NCBI GenBank assembly: GCA_015680685.1
Contig: MNCI01018059.1
Span: 824,280-888,279, forward strand
Length of the DNA: 64,000 nucleotides
Origin: Gnetum montanum
Taxonomy: Eukaryota > Streptophyta > Gnetopsida > Gnetales > Gnetaceae
Direction: 5' to 3'
The notes beneath the pieces are model-generated. The model did not search any database. It saw nothing but the letters and a program-made list of their open reading frames with translations, and was not told the origin of the DNA. Shown in pieces: positions 34,937-46,460 of the stretch. Every line of letters starts with the position of its first letter. The first letter of the stretch is position 1. Made by a program: the position numbers and the translations under genes.

Positions 34937-35119
34937 GGCAAAAACAAGCTTTAACATTCATGTGTCACCTACAGCTTGTTCAAGATCATTGGAAAGATGG
35001 ATTTTAGAAGAATGAGCACCTGCTTCACGCAATATGACATTTGAGTTTATACAGAAAGTACCCATGTTGACAAGCTTGGGCTTCTGCCTGTGATAGTAGC
35101 TAATGATTGAAATCCCTGG

Positions 35120-35389
35120 TGGATGTTGCTTGAAAGGTCTGTATTAAATGCTGGAGGAAAACTTCACAAGCCAAAAATTTTACTAGGTGTCATAGATGCA
35201 TGCTATGTATGGGAGGTTGGAATCCCAGCACTTGAATTCTCACCAATAATAAATATCCCAATTTTTCTTCATGATCACAACAAGTTTCTAAATGAAGCCG
35301 AGTATGTTAAGGGAGTGAAAGTATACGAAGCAATAATCGAGTCCTATACATCCTACTTTGAACTTGAGGAAGTTCACTTGGAATTGTGA
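35120..35389 (+). pseudogene. Aminoacylase-1 C-terminal fragment (M20 peptidase family)
   Basis: The 88 codons ending at 35389 include WWMLLERSVLNAGGKLHKPK, GIPALEFSPIINIPIFLHDH, NKFLNEAEYVKGVKVYEAII and ESYTSYF. These match the end of plant aminoacylase-1 (N-acyl-amino-acid hydrolase), including the conserved AGGKL, GIPA-GFSP and LHDHNEFL blocks. The family's metal-site His in LHDHNEFL is kept, but the GFSPM Gly is changed to Glu. The protein is normally about 430 residues, so only the last fifth is present. It stands about 180 bases after the HSP70 piece in the same insert. The two genes are unrelated, so both look captured. Confidence 0.8.
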
Positions 35390-36089
35390 AGCGATGATCA
35401 ATTTGCTCTGCTCAAGGATATAAAACACCTTTCAAAATTTCTGTTATAGTCATCAAAAACTGAAGAGCATTTGTAAGAAGCAAAGGTTACAACAGCTGCA
35501 TATTTTTATGGAACACACGACAACATCACCGAACGTGGTGGCCAAGCCTTCTTTCATGGTGGCAGTTGATATATACAGTTCTGGCAAGGTGGGATAATTT
35601 GAAACTATTTACCGACAGTTCCAAGCCTGGTGCCTTCACATTCGGACCTCATATTTTGAGCCACTACCAGATTTAAATTTCTATTTCCAGCAAATTTTAC
35701 ACGAGTTCAAAGTGCAAATGCAGATAATTTATTTATATAAGCTTACATGGATTGGCTACCACCACCACCAACGTCTACATCAAGGTGAATATTGCATTAT
35801 CTTTTTACCACCACCTTGTTCATAAAATTATTAGGGCTTCAATAACATTTAAAACTTAAAAATTTCTAAATAAAAATAACAATTAAATGGATCTCTAGGA
35901 ATTTTTTTAAAAATATATTATTATTGCTTATGAAAGCAATATTTGTAAAGACACATGCCAATATTAGCATGATCTTCTCCTAACTTTCCTAACTTGTTGG
36001 ATAAGTAATCTACTAACTTGTTGGGCAAGTAATTAACTTTTTTACTTAGGAGAAAAGTTAGCTAAGATATTTTGGAATGTAACTACCTT

Positions 36090-36099
36090 ATACAAAGGC
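36090..36099 (+). promoter_or_regulatory. TATA-like box in C2 shared region
   Basis: TATACAAAGG followed by CTTCAGGGG, the counterpart of 213-203 in C1. Confidence 0.35.
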
Positions 36100-36964
36100 T
36101 TCAGGGGTAAGAACAAAATAATATCACAAGGGGAGGAAGACTTGGGATCAGACACTTGGAGCTCTCACTCAGAGACACACTTTGAGTCCTGGGAGAAGAG
36201 CATTGTAAAGAAGAAATTGTGAAAGATTGCTTGTAAGATGACTTACTAAAGAAAATATTTCAGCCTCTTTTTTATAGTCCTATGAGTTATGTTTTATTTT
36301 TATCCTTTTTAAATTTTTTAGTTAGTGGTTTAGATAGTATCATCCTTGGCAAGTAATTTTGGGATTTTTAGATTGCTCTTATTGTTCTTGTTGCATAATT
36401 GAAAATTTCTATTAACATTTTTCCATAGAAGCACTTGTGTTTGAAATCCTTAAGAGCATTTTAGTAATGAATTTGATTATTGTGCAACATATAAGAACCG
36501 CTATTGGGATTATTGTAAGAGAGCCTCTGCTTGTAGTCATGCCGTTGAACAATTCAATAGTCAAGAGGGTTTAGAAAATCTTTGGTATTTTGATGGGACC
36601 AGAATAGCTTCTTTTTATCTTTAAAGTGAATCTCCTTGGTATTTCAATCAAAAATTTTCAAGTCCTTTGAAGGTTCTGTTGAATGCAATTGTTGACATCC
36701 ATTATCTAGCCAAAATGGAGTCTCGTACGTGATAGTTTACGCAGCAATTTTTTGGTAGCATAGTAGCATTTTCTTGAAGAAATTGCTTATTTGAGCCTTG
36801 GAAGTTTGAACAATTCNCATGCTGCAACAGCACACACACATACTCACATAAACTACTGAGTCTATTTGGAGGTATCTAGGCCTTAGTGTTGCCAGAGATC
36901 AGCAAGCACCTAAATCCTGTTTGAGGACACTCGTTGGCAGTCGCATCCCAAAAAATCACCAAAA

Positions 36965-37273
36965 GAATACTTATCACTCTAGGCTAGAATAGATTTCCAT
37001 TTCTATATCACTTAGGCTTAGACTTTGATTTCAATTTCAATTATGTTTACCACTAGAAGTAATTTGAGCCTAACAACATCAACTTATCATTTGCCTCACT
37101 AAATGTTAAACCATATACTTAAACTTCACTAAGTCTAAGTGGGAAGATAACAATTGTGAACTTACTATAAACTTCTAACATATTTACATTGTCCATCCAT
37201 AGAATACAATTTGGTCAAGCTTAAACACTTATGACTTGTATGGTGAAGTGTTGGGGTACATTACTACTCACCA
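36965..37273 (+). repeat. Family A LTR, right piece (A7)
   Basis: It resumes at GAATACTTATCACTCTAGG, collinear with the A4 LTR, and ends CTACTCACCA next to the primer-binding site. Confidence 0.7.
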
Positions 37274-37274
37274 T

Positions 37275-37292
37275 TAGCATTGTTTCCAGGGA
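37275..37292 (+). other. A7 primer-binding site (decayed tRNA-Asp type)
   Basis: TAGCATTGTTTCCAGGGA against the tRNA-Asp complement TGGCGCCGTTGCCGGGGA. All differences are G-to-A or C-to-T transitions. Confidence 0.7.
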
Positions 37293-37418
37293 TGTGTTAA
37301 TGTTTGCTGAGTAGTTAATCTTATATATTTCATTGTATCAAGAACCAAAAAGCTTATTCTTTACCTCTTAATTAGTTTTAATAACACATACATATACTTA
37401 AAGCATCAAACACACAAC

Positions 37419-39772
37419 ATGGCTTCAACACTTAAAGAGATGTTATCACCTACCAAAGAGCCACAAAAAAGCCATGACAAGAAATATGAAGAAGAAGACT
37501 AGAATGCACCTATGCAAACAAGGATTTCATATGCTCATAGCAACTCATATTATCATAATTTCACATTTATCTTTCACTAGGATGAACAGTTAAGGTGGAG
37601 TGATTTACAGGGAAACATTGTTTTCCCTCTAGAATGTTCAGCACCACCTATGCTTTAGGCAACCTTAATGCGGATGAACCTTGACAATGCACACAAAGGA
37701 TATCATGTGACCAAACACATGACTAGGCTATATCAACCCATAGAGGCACAAGTATGAAGAGATGCTACTATGGATACAAGACATGAAAATAGCAAAGAAA
37801 ATAAAGTCAACCATAATGTTGTCCTAGAAGAAATTAACAATGATGTGTTCTTAATAGAGAAAATCCACCATGATCATGAAGTCCACTCACAAATGCCTAT
37901 TATTCATTTGAAAGAACCTATTAAGGTACAACTACATTCAACCCTTGTAGATACACTAATAAGAGAGATAGAAGACTCTAAACATAAGTAAAGCTCAAGG
38001 CCTAGAGCTTCTGTGGAACCGCAAAGGGATGAATTACAAAGTCACAGAAGGAGAACTAGCTAGAATTTTTCTTCAACTATTTCCTCTTCCTCCTCATAGT
38101 CATTATCAAACTTTTATAGGAGAGTATGAAAACTTAGAGATTATGATAGGAAATGTTGTAGGCACCATGATAGGCATGAATATTGCCAAAGTTATCTTGA
38201 TGAAGACGAAGATGCATATGAACCAAGAAGAGACAATATTAGGGGCGACAAGAGAAAACACTATGAGCATCGAAGGAGACACCACTACAATAGAGCTTAT
38301 AAACTTAATGACTAATATGACCCCCTATTGACCACTTGTAGTATGATCAATATTAGGAAAGTAGTATATATTCCAACCAAGTGCGTAAGGAACAATCACA
38401 TTAGATGGCTAGACATGAATAATACTCATAAATTTGAAGGTGGATATAATGTAGATCCATAACACCACATTCAAGAATTTCATGATTCTTGTGCTCTTCA
38501 AAATATTGAAAGTGATTGTTAGAAACTAAATTTGTTCTCTAGAATACTCATTAAGGAGGCAAAGAGCTAGTATAGATTCTTAAAACTAGAATTGATTAGA
38601 AGATGGAACACCATGCTAGAACTTTTTAATGATAAGTATCAAAATTACTCAAGAGTGTCAATTTTAAGAAAAAAAATCCAAGGATGGAAGTAAGGGATAC
38701 ATGAATCCCTTGATGTAGCAATGGGTAGATACTATTCTCTACTACAAAGATGCATAGGCCATGAATTCCCACAGAGGAAACAAATTAGACATATCATTGA
38801 TGGATTAAGAAACAAAACCATAGAAATTATTAGGGTCTACACCCAAGGAAGATTATCAAAGATGATCCATCAAATCCAAAGGTTGATAGACCAAGTGGAA
38901 AAAGAGAAAGGATAATTAAATAAGAGAGAATCAGCTAAAGAGTATAATTGATATTCATCAATAAGAAAATGGGATTTCAAGATGTGCTACAAATAAGAAG
39001 ATGAAACCTTAGAGGATGTCATCCAAAAGAAGACTCTACCAATTCATAAATTGATTAATGACATAGCAACAAAGCTAAAGAAAATATGGGGCTTAATGGA
39101 TGAGAAGTTTGTTAAAGCTCTTAAGATAGTGGAAGAAAGGACTCAACAAGTGCTCAACAAAGGTAAAGATAAAAGAAAGAGAAGAGATCATGGATGAGAG
39201 GATTATAAATAGAAAGGAAAAGTTGCTACAATTAAGGAATGTACTAACTCTAGTTCAGGAAAAGAGGAAGGATGCAAAGTATGCCAATATGAACATCCTA
39301 AACGATGTTACCCTATTCTAGTCCACTTGTAAGAGTCTAGGGCATACACACTCAATCTAAGATTTGTTAAAAAGAAAATGCTAAGATAATTACCTTATCC
39401 TCAAGGTAATCTCAAACAACTCTTCTAGCCAACCTACTATCCAATCAAAGCCTACCCTTAACCATAGGAGCAATACCAATAGTAGTGGCAATAACCATAA
39501 GTATGGGGATGCCATCGTCGAGGCAACAATATCTATACAGGAAACCTGATCCTTATGGATATTATGTCCAACATCCAATCTCTCCAAGAAATGCTTCAAG
39601 CCACACTTCTTCTCTTTATTATCCACCAAAGTATTATAGGCCCACTACTCCAAGCATGGATCCTAACTCCTACACACATCAACTAGGAACTGGTTCATCA
39701 GCCCAACCTCATAATACTCTACCATTACCACCACTAATCATGCAAGGAGAATTTCCATCACAACCCCAATAG
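37419..39772 (+). pseudogene. A7 gag
   Basis: The ORF starts at ATG 37419 (MASTLKEM). It has FTFIFH...DEQLRW, an Arg/Asp-rich stretch around 38100-38300, and the central domain (38570-38915: MLELFNDKYQNYSRVSILRK, HESLDVAMGRYYSLLQRC, GHEFPQRKQIRHIIDGLRN). The knuckle is CKVCQYEHPKRC (39270-39310), and the tail (39485-39772) is Pro/Tyr-rich. It is collinear with A2 and A3 gag. Frame changes and stops break it into about seven pieces. It would supply the particle protein in an active element. Confidence 0.75.
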
Positions 39773-40189
39773 AAGAGTGCTACAAGGGTAGTGAATATAC
39801 AGAGAGAGGACCATACAAGCAACACTAAAGAAAAATTGAAGAAATGTCCTTTCTTCAAAACAAGTCCTAAAAAAGTTGGTAGAGTAAGGATTTAATTGAA
39901 TCATGTTCCTCCTATGATAGATCCTCCTATAGACACCATAATTCCACAATAATCAACTCAAAAAATTATAACTTTCATGCTAACTAAAATAGTATCAAAC
40001 TAGATAAAGGTAGGAAATATTCCTAAAAAAGGATAGATCCAAGAAATATCCTAATTTATTTGCAAATTGCTAGAAATTGATCATTCATGGCTCTACTAGG
40101 CTCAAGTTTTGGAGTTAACTAGATATCTTAGGAAACATTCAAGGCATAGAACCTATCACCATTAAAGAAGTCAAACATAAGACTAGAGC

Positions 40190-40380
40190 TTGAAGATTAG
40201 TCAATCACCATCCCTTTGGAATAAATAGAGGATTTAGTGACCACTATCAATGGGTAGTCTTATCCAATAGATTTTCTTATGATTGATGTAAAGAATGATA
40301 ATAGGGAATTTCCTATCATTATGAGGAGAGCATGGCTTAGAAAAATTGATATAAGTTAGGGATGAGAGACTTATCCTTGG
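40190..40380 (+). pseudogene. A7 protease C-terminal remnant
   Basis: YPIDFLMIDV and FPIIMRRAWLRKIDI match the A2 protease segment. The catalytic half upstream is not recognisable. Confidence 0.5.
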
Positions 40381-40779
40381 AAATTTCTAAGGAAGATGAG
40401 AAAGGAGCTATACATATGCAAAGAGTTCCATGCATTGTTGATGATAAAAAAGGATGCAATTGTGGACCAAAACTTCAAAATGTCAATACAATCTTTACAC
40501 CAACCCACAACAAATGTGAAAAATAAGTGTTTGTACAAGAAGAGGCAATGACCACTAAACCAAAAGACACCCAATGATCAAGAGATGAGAGTATAAAACC
40601 ATTCAAAATATGCATGGAAACATCCAATTCACTTATTGATTCCTAGTCTAAGAAAATGACCCAAATTAAGAACTTACAAAAAGATATCCTAAATCATGCT
40701 TATACACCAACAATAAGTAGGAGACCTAGAGACCTAAAATCATATATTAAGGATAAACAAGAAAACATAATTGGACCCT

Positions 40780-41742
40780 CAAAAAACCTTTGAAGCATGA
40801 AGTTTGCATCTTGGGGCCCATGAAGAAAGTCAAGAATACTAAAATTGAAAAGCATAAAACCAATGAAAAGGACTTCCACAATGTGATGAAATAAGTCAAA
40901 CAGTCACTAAAATAAAAAAAAACACTCCCCTTAGCCTGTATGGCCTTGTGATGACTTCCAATGTGCACCAAAAATCATTGGTTAAGATTTTGACCTCTAT
41001 TCCTATTAGTAAGGATATACCACTAGTGAAGAGTCCATCCATAGAGTGATGGTACCACCTTCACCAAAGGAAGAAACAAGGTCAACGGTGCTAGAATTTT
41101 TTAATAGCAAAGTCAAGACCAAACCCCAAGATGGCAAGATAACTAAGGCTCCTTTATTAATAACCATCAAGGTAGGACAACATAAGGTGCATAGAGTGCA
41201 CATTGACAACGAAGCCAAAATAAACATAATACCTTACACTATTGTAGAACGTTTAGGCCTAACCAATCAAATGCAACATATAGCTTCAAAAGATCTCAAG
41301 TGGCTGTAAAAGGCTCAATTTCTTTAGATTTTGTGGTAGGGAAACAATTCCCCAAAAAACCTAATTTCTTGATGGTGGAGGAAACATCAAGGTTCAACCT
41401 TATCTTGGGGATGCCTTAGTTAGCTCAACTACAAGCAGTTTCCTCACTAATCCACCAAGAAATTCACCTACTTTACGAGGGATGTGAAATCATCATTCAC
41501 GGAGATAGTGCAATTCCATTAGTGATCATTGACATTGAAAAAGGGTCCAAAGTGGAGTTTCAAGAAGAAACTCCTACTATTAGCCACAAAGTCAAGAAGC
41601 CTAAGAGAGTAAAAGTGGCTAAGACTAATAACAATGCATCCGTGGATGCACCATGGGAAGAACTCCCCTTCAATGTTATGAGTGAAGGGAATAGGGAATA
41701 CAAAATTGTGCAAAGTAGGCCATACACATTTTCTAATCTATA
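40780..41742 (+). pseudogene. Tat-type protease segment (second protease in this stretch)
   Basis: A region with YGLVMTSNVHQKSLVKIL leads into an open frame (41046-41309). It continues as LLITIKVGQHKVHRVHIDNE, AKINIIPYTIVERLGL, then (after a stop) FNLILGMPWLAQLQAVSSLI, HQEIHLLYEG and IIHGDSAIPL. This is the retropepsin layout of Tat elements, where the active site is D-N/S-G; here the Asp is kept and the Gly is changed. The last open stretch (41522-41742) is Lys-rich. Its relation to A7 is unclear, and it may be a separate plus-strand Tat fragment. RT does not follow; the B2 LTR begins 500 bases downstream. Confidence 0.65.
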
Positions 41743-42250
41743 AAAAATTAGGAAACACTTGAATAATTTATGTATTCCTTTGATTCACTTACCTTAACAC
41801 TCATAACCATATAGCCTATCTTTCCTATAACCTTCCATAGCCTAGTTTACATTTTGTATGCACTATTTGTTTACTTTTATTTTACTTTGCTTTAACCTTT
41901 ACTTTGTATGTAGCTTAAGCTTTACTTTTTTTCTTTTATGCCTTTTTATCGTAGAACATAAACCCTAAAGAATATTATAAAAATTTTAAAAACTAAAAAA
42001 CTTACAAAAATTTTAAAAACATAAAATATCAATAAAAAATTTTTTGTTTAGAATGTGGTGCCCAGTGTGGCCTAAAATTGGCAAAAATGTACAACCTGTT
42101 ATGGCCTAAAACTAGAAAATCTAAACAACATATGGATCACCATGGCCTAAAATTGGAAAAACATCACGTATGGCCTACCATGGTCTAAAACTGGCAAATT
42201 GTGTGTGTTGTAATCAGAAAAATTAATCACTAAAAAATGAATGGATTCGG
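41743..42250. repeat. Non-coding, with short GGCCTAAAA repeats
   Basis: No gene is seen. Between 42060 and 42200 a TGGCCTAAAATTGG or TGGTCTAAAACTGG unit occurs four times, about 35-45 bases apart. Related GGCCATAGCAGGCCATG words occur at 47810-47870. Confidence 0.5.
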
Positions 42251-43739
42251 TGTAGCAACCTTAACCCTGAATCCCTAGGGCCTCTAAAAAAATGAGATTC
42301 GAGGTATCATGGATGGTCTGGAAAATCACCCAAGCACTTATGAAATGCAAAATGGAGAGCTGAGAAAATATAATGCAAAAATTACATATCTATAAAATGG
42401 GAAGCAAATGAAAATTACACACAAAATGAAACTTTAAAACTTTATTAAAATAATAAAGAATGAGTTTTAGAAATGTGTACAAGAAATGCCCATGAGAGTG
42501 CAAAGGAGAGTTTACTAGGGAAAGAGTTCAAAACTCATTAAAGCCGATGTGATTTTCTCCACTATCTAGGTACTAAGTCATTCCTAATGCTTTTGAATCT
42601 CCTCTACTACAAACAATAGATTTGAAATTTGGGTTATTGCTTAAGGATGAGAAAAGTGAGAAATTTCATTGTTATATTGCTCCATGCTAGGAGTTGGATG
42701 TCCTAGAAATGTAGTGTTGACACCAAAAATCCATCAATCTTAGGGGGGTTGCAAAGGCTATAGTGCTTCCACATTGGAATTCAAGAGAATGCAAGCATGG
42801 GAGATTGCAAGAGATCTTGAGAGCTTGGAAATACCCAAGTGTGGAATTGTGAAAAGCTATGAAACTCCCAAGATTATGTACCTACAAAAATTATAAAAAA
42901 TCATGGAACCATCCAAAAATTGTAGCACTTGTGAATTGTGTTTAAGTCTAGTTTTTAGAGGTTTTAGGCCATGAATGGGACTACAAAATGGTTTTGATTG
43001 GGTTGTAATTTGGCTACACAATGGTGGTCAAACTGCTACAAATTTTTACCTCATATAGGTGAGATGGATGCCCAAAATTTGGGGGGTTACTATATATAGT
43101 AAGTGCCTTCCCCCATGATCATTCTATTTACTATAAATAGTAATGGGAGCACATCTTCTACACCAAAGATGAATCTTCCATGATGAGCCTTCTACCATGC
43201 TTGCTGAAGTGGCTGATCAATGTTGGAGAGCATGGAGTGCTGAAATCTAGCTTTTGTGACTTTCATGCTGGGGGCATGAAGTTTCCACACTAGGGGTGGA
43301 GCCTCCATGCTAAGGGGAAAATTCCATGCTGAGAGGGAAAGGATTCCAAGTTGTGCATGTAGTCTCCACATTGGGGAAAAGTTTTCATGTTGAGGGGGAA
43401 ACACCCATTCCTCCACACTAGAGGTAGGTGATATTTACCCCTTGTAGATGTTTCCAACATAGAAAAGTGTATACCCCTACTCATAAAACCCATCAAATTT
43501 CCATTTTTTCATTCCAAAAGGTAATTTTGCGCCCNNNNNNNNNNNNNNNNNNNNNNNNNNNNNNNNNNNNNNNNNNNNNNNNNNNNNNNNNNNNNNNNNN
43601 NNNNNNNNTGAGGCTTTGACCACTTATGAGGCATTTTTCAGCCCTTAAAGTATGGAATATGTGAGAGTGCCCCTCATGGATTACAATCTTTACATTTACG
43701 ATAAATTTTTACCTTAGGTTTCATGGGGTGAAAGCTACA
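42251..43739 (-). repeat. Family B LTR (B2, 3' LTR) with assembly gap
   Basis: On the plus strand it runs from TGTAGCAACC to AAAGCTACA; TGTAGC and GCTACA are inverted copies. It is homologous to 29940-31232. At 43180-43420 it has short repeats of TCCATGCTGAG and TCCACACTAGG type. Bases 43535-43608 are N. Confidence 0.6.
43535..43608. other. Assembly gap (74 N)
   Basis: Unknown bases inside the B2 LTR. Confidence 1.
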
Positions 43740-44459
43740 TGATAAAAATTGGCTATAACATGAAAATGTTTGTGGTGTTTCAATGATCCCTTTTTGCTAG
43801 TGTCTAGAGGATTGACCTGAAAAGCATCAACAAAGAATACAAAACATCACTGTGGGTCCACCACCAACATTCCATCTCCACACTTAATCTAGTCTTGCTA
43901 AACCATGTTGAAGAGTGCTTGTGATGATGGGATATGGCTATGATAATGGTCGCAATAGACCATGGTGCCAATTTTAAGATCTTGACAAGTTGTATCACTA
44001 GTTCTAGGCCCTAGTAGGTTGTATCCCCAGTTTTATGCCTAGGTAGGCCATTGAAAGTAAGCTCACTTGTTGGAAATTTTTAGCTACATGTAGCATGGCT
44101 TTAGATAGAAATGATTAAACAAATTGGCTAGCTCATTTTCATCCATGTCTACAATTCTAAATGCACCATTCATGTAGGCTTTAATGACAAGGAAGGATCC
44201 TTCCTAGTTGGCTAAGAAGTTTTCTACATGCTTGTGGATGGATTTGAGGACTAGGTCACCCTTCTTGATCTTACACATGGTCAAGTTATAGTGATGTTGT
44301 TATTTATACCTTTTGTGATAGTGTTCAATGTAAGCAAGTGCTTGCATATGTTGCTTCTCCACTGAGTCCAAGGTTATTATCCACAACTCCTTGTTCTACT
44401 CATCATTGATGAAGTCACTCAAGGCTACTCAGAGTGGCAACACCTACATGAAAGAGATC

Positions 44460-45180
44460 AAATAGCTTAAGAACCATAAATCAAGCTATAAGGTGTCACA
44501 TCAGTTTCCATGTGATAGGTTGTTCTATAGGCCCATAATGCATGGACAAGCCGTTGATGCCATTTACGCTTGCTATTGTTGAGCATCTTTTTGAGTAAGA
44601 TGATGATGGCCTTGTTAATCTCTTCTACATGTTCATTGGCTTGAGGGTAATAAGATGATGAGAAAGACTACTTAATGCCTAGTCATGAAAAAAATATTTA
44701 GTTTCTTGGCCACTAAATTGTGGTCCATTATCTATAACTATGGTCATGGGTATGCCAAAATGGGCTACAATTTTATCTAGGATAAATTTGCAGACTAGGT
44801 TAGATGTAGCCTTCCTTAGGGGGATAGCCTGAACCCACTTGGTGAAGTATTCAGTTGCAGTGATGATGAAGTTATTCCCTGTAAATGACTTAAGCATTGT
44901 AGGTCTGATGAAATCCAACCCCCATCATTGAAATGGCCAAGTGATCTGAGTTGTATGCAACTCATTCTATGATACATTAATCAAGTTACTATGCCATTGG
45001 CATGTGTCACATCACTTAACCTTTTGCATGTAGTCACTTTACATATGAGGCTAGTAGTATCCTAACCATCTAATCTTAGTAGTCATAGCTTTAGGTCCTA
45101 TATGTCCTCCACAAACATCCTTGTGAACCTCCTCTAGGACTATTCTGGCTTTGATTTTACCTAAGAACTTTAGGAGCATG
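44460..45180 (-). pseudogene. B2 integrase
   Basis: The zinc finger is complete (VHKDVCGGHIG and CDTCQ: H, H, C, C). The core (44918-44679 open) reads FIITATEYFTKWVQAIPL, where the first catalytic Asp is Glu, and IVIDNGPQFSGQ with the second Asp kept. The C-terminal part is decayed. It follows the second RNase H after a linker (45440-45258) with LTMDYATSI. Confidence 0.8.
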
Positions 45181-45469
45181 CCATCATAGGATCTTCAATG
45201 TAATGTGTTATCACCTACGATGACATACTACTTTGATCACTTTCATACAACATCCTTCTAAGCAGTAGTTAGACCTTGTGAGGATTCATCATGCATAAGG
45301 TAAAATCTGATATCATCATACCACTCCCTAGCAACAGTATTATCAATGACAACCATAAAGGTATCCTTAGTGTTTTGTGTGATGGAAGTAGCATAGTCCA
45401 TGGTTAAGGTGGGTAACTTACTAAAAACATCTAGTGTCACACTAAGGGCTAATGTTGCACTTACATCAG

Positions 45470-45830
45470 CTATGGTGTTCTCATTTCAAGGAATGAGTTG
45501 GATATCAACATCTATGAATTGTTGTAACAATTGTTTCCCTAGGTCATAGTAAGGTTGTAAGTGTTTGGCCTTACTTGCATAGACCTTGGTCACTTGGTTG
45601 ACCACAAGTTATGCATCACCTTTGATTGTTAAGCATCTAATTACTAGGTAATGAGCTACCATCATCCCTCTAATCAAACCCTTGTACTCTACTATGTTGT
45701 TGGTACATGGAAACTCAAAACCATAGGCAAAGGGTTAGATTTCACCATATGGGAATGTCATAATGGCAGCGACATTGGCCCCATGGGTAGTTGAAGCTCT
45801 ATCAAAGTGCATAACTACCTCATAATCCTT
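45470..45830 (-). pseudogene. B2 second (archaeal-type) RNase H
   Basis: Minus-strand translation gives VVMHFDRASTTHGANVAAIM, then FEFPCTNNIVEYKGLIRGMM, LTIKGDA...LVVNQV and ENTIADVSA. The D...E...D pattern (FDRAS, NNIVEYKGL, IKGDA) is that of the extra RNase H found after the usual one in Tat elements. It is distinct from the LHYI-ended RNase H at 45940-46460. Some stops are present. Confidence 0.75.
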
Positions 45831-45939
45831 AAGCACTTGGCTAACAATGTTAATATGCTCATCAAGGAACTTAGGATCTATGGCTACTTGGTCATTAATA
45901 GGTGAAATTGTAAGTTGTACAACTATAGCTTAACCTTTT

Positions 45940-46460
45940 ATTAAGGATTGGGAGATGTAATGAAGGTCAAAATCCATGGTTATGGCTTTCCATCAAGCTA
46001 TATGGCTACTTTTGTTAGTGTTGGTTGTTATGGCTTTAAGCATGTTATCTTTGCAAATGACATTAACTTGGCTTTTAAAGAGGTAGTGTCTCCACTTGTT
46101 TAATGAGAAGACTAATGCTAGACAATATTTCTTCACTTTAGTGTATCAGGTCTCCTAAGCAACTAATTCATGGCTAAGATAGTAAAGTGGCATCTCTGCT
46201 CCATCATCATGCTTTTGATAGGATAGAGAGGTAATGGACATATTAGAGATGGCAAGGTAGATGTAAAACAATTTATGCTCTTATAGAGAATAGACTATTG
46301 ATAGTTGTGCCAACTCCTACTTAAGGTTTTTAAAGGCCTTTTGGCATTAAGCCATCCACTCATAGTGAACCCCTTTCTTAAGCAAATGTTGCATAGGCTG
46401 CAATTTATCTGTAAGCCTAGTGATAAACCTACAACTAAATTGTAATCTACCTTGTAATCC
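45940..46460 (-). pseudogene. B2 first RNase H (gypsy type, decayed)
   Basis: The segment LQPMQHLLKKGVHYEWM leads the connection; PLYYLSHELV, YTKVKKYCLALVFSLNKWRH and YLFKSQVNVI follow. These are typical of Tat RNase H after RT. The catalytic Asp at the VYTD position is not visible (ICKDN). Confidence 0.7.

Larger units (their letters stand above)
34046..36964 (+). mobile_element. Family C element, copy C2, with GAATA target duplications
   Basis: The insert splits the A7 LTR. GAATA stands at 34041-34045 and again at 36965-36969, and removing the insert plus one GAATA restores collinearity with the A4 LTR. It starts TGTTGGCACATTTAGCC, as C1 does, and ends CACCAAAA. The first bases and the reverse complement of the end (TTTTGGTGATTTTTT) are loosely similar. 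Inside are a plant HSP70 fragment (34631-34936), an aminoacylase-1 fragment (35120-35389), and the C-family shared region (about 35480-36290) with a TATA-like box. The class is not known. It has no visible transposase, RT or paired LTRs. Confidence 0.7.
33510..40400 (+). mobile_element. A7, Athila-like element, 5' LTR split by C2
   Basis: The 5' LTR lies in two pieces (33510-34045 and 36965-37273). The primer-binding site, leader, gag (37419-39772) and a protease remnant follow. RT and beyond are missing. The LTR is closest to that of A4: both share CTTATCACTCTAGGCTAGA. Confidence 0.7.

Noticed and set aside
34624-34947. 107-codon minus-strand open frame
   Set aside because: It is antisense to the HSP70 fragment.
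43192-43496. Two overlapping minus-strand open frames rich in Trp, His and Pro
   Set aside because: They arise from the short repeats inside the family B LTR.
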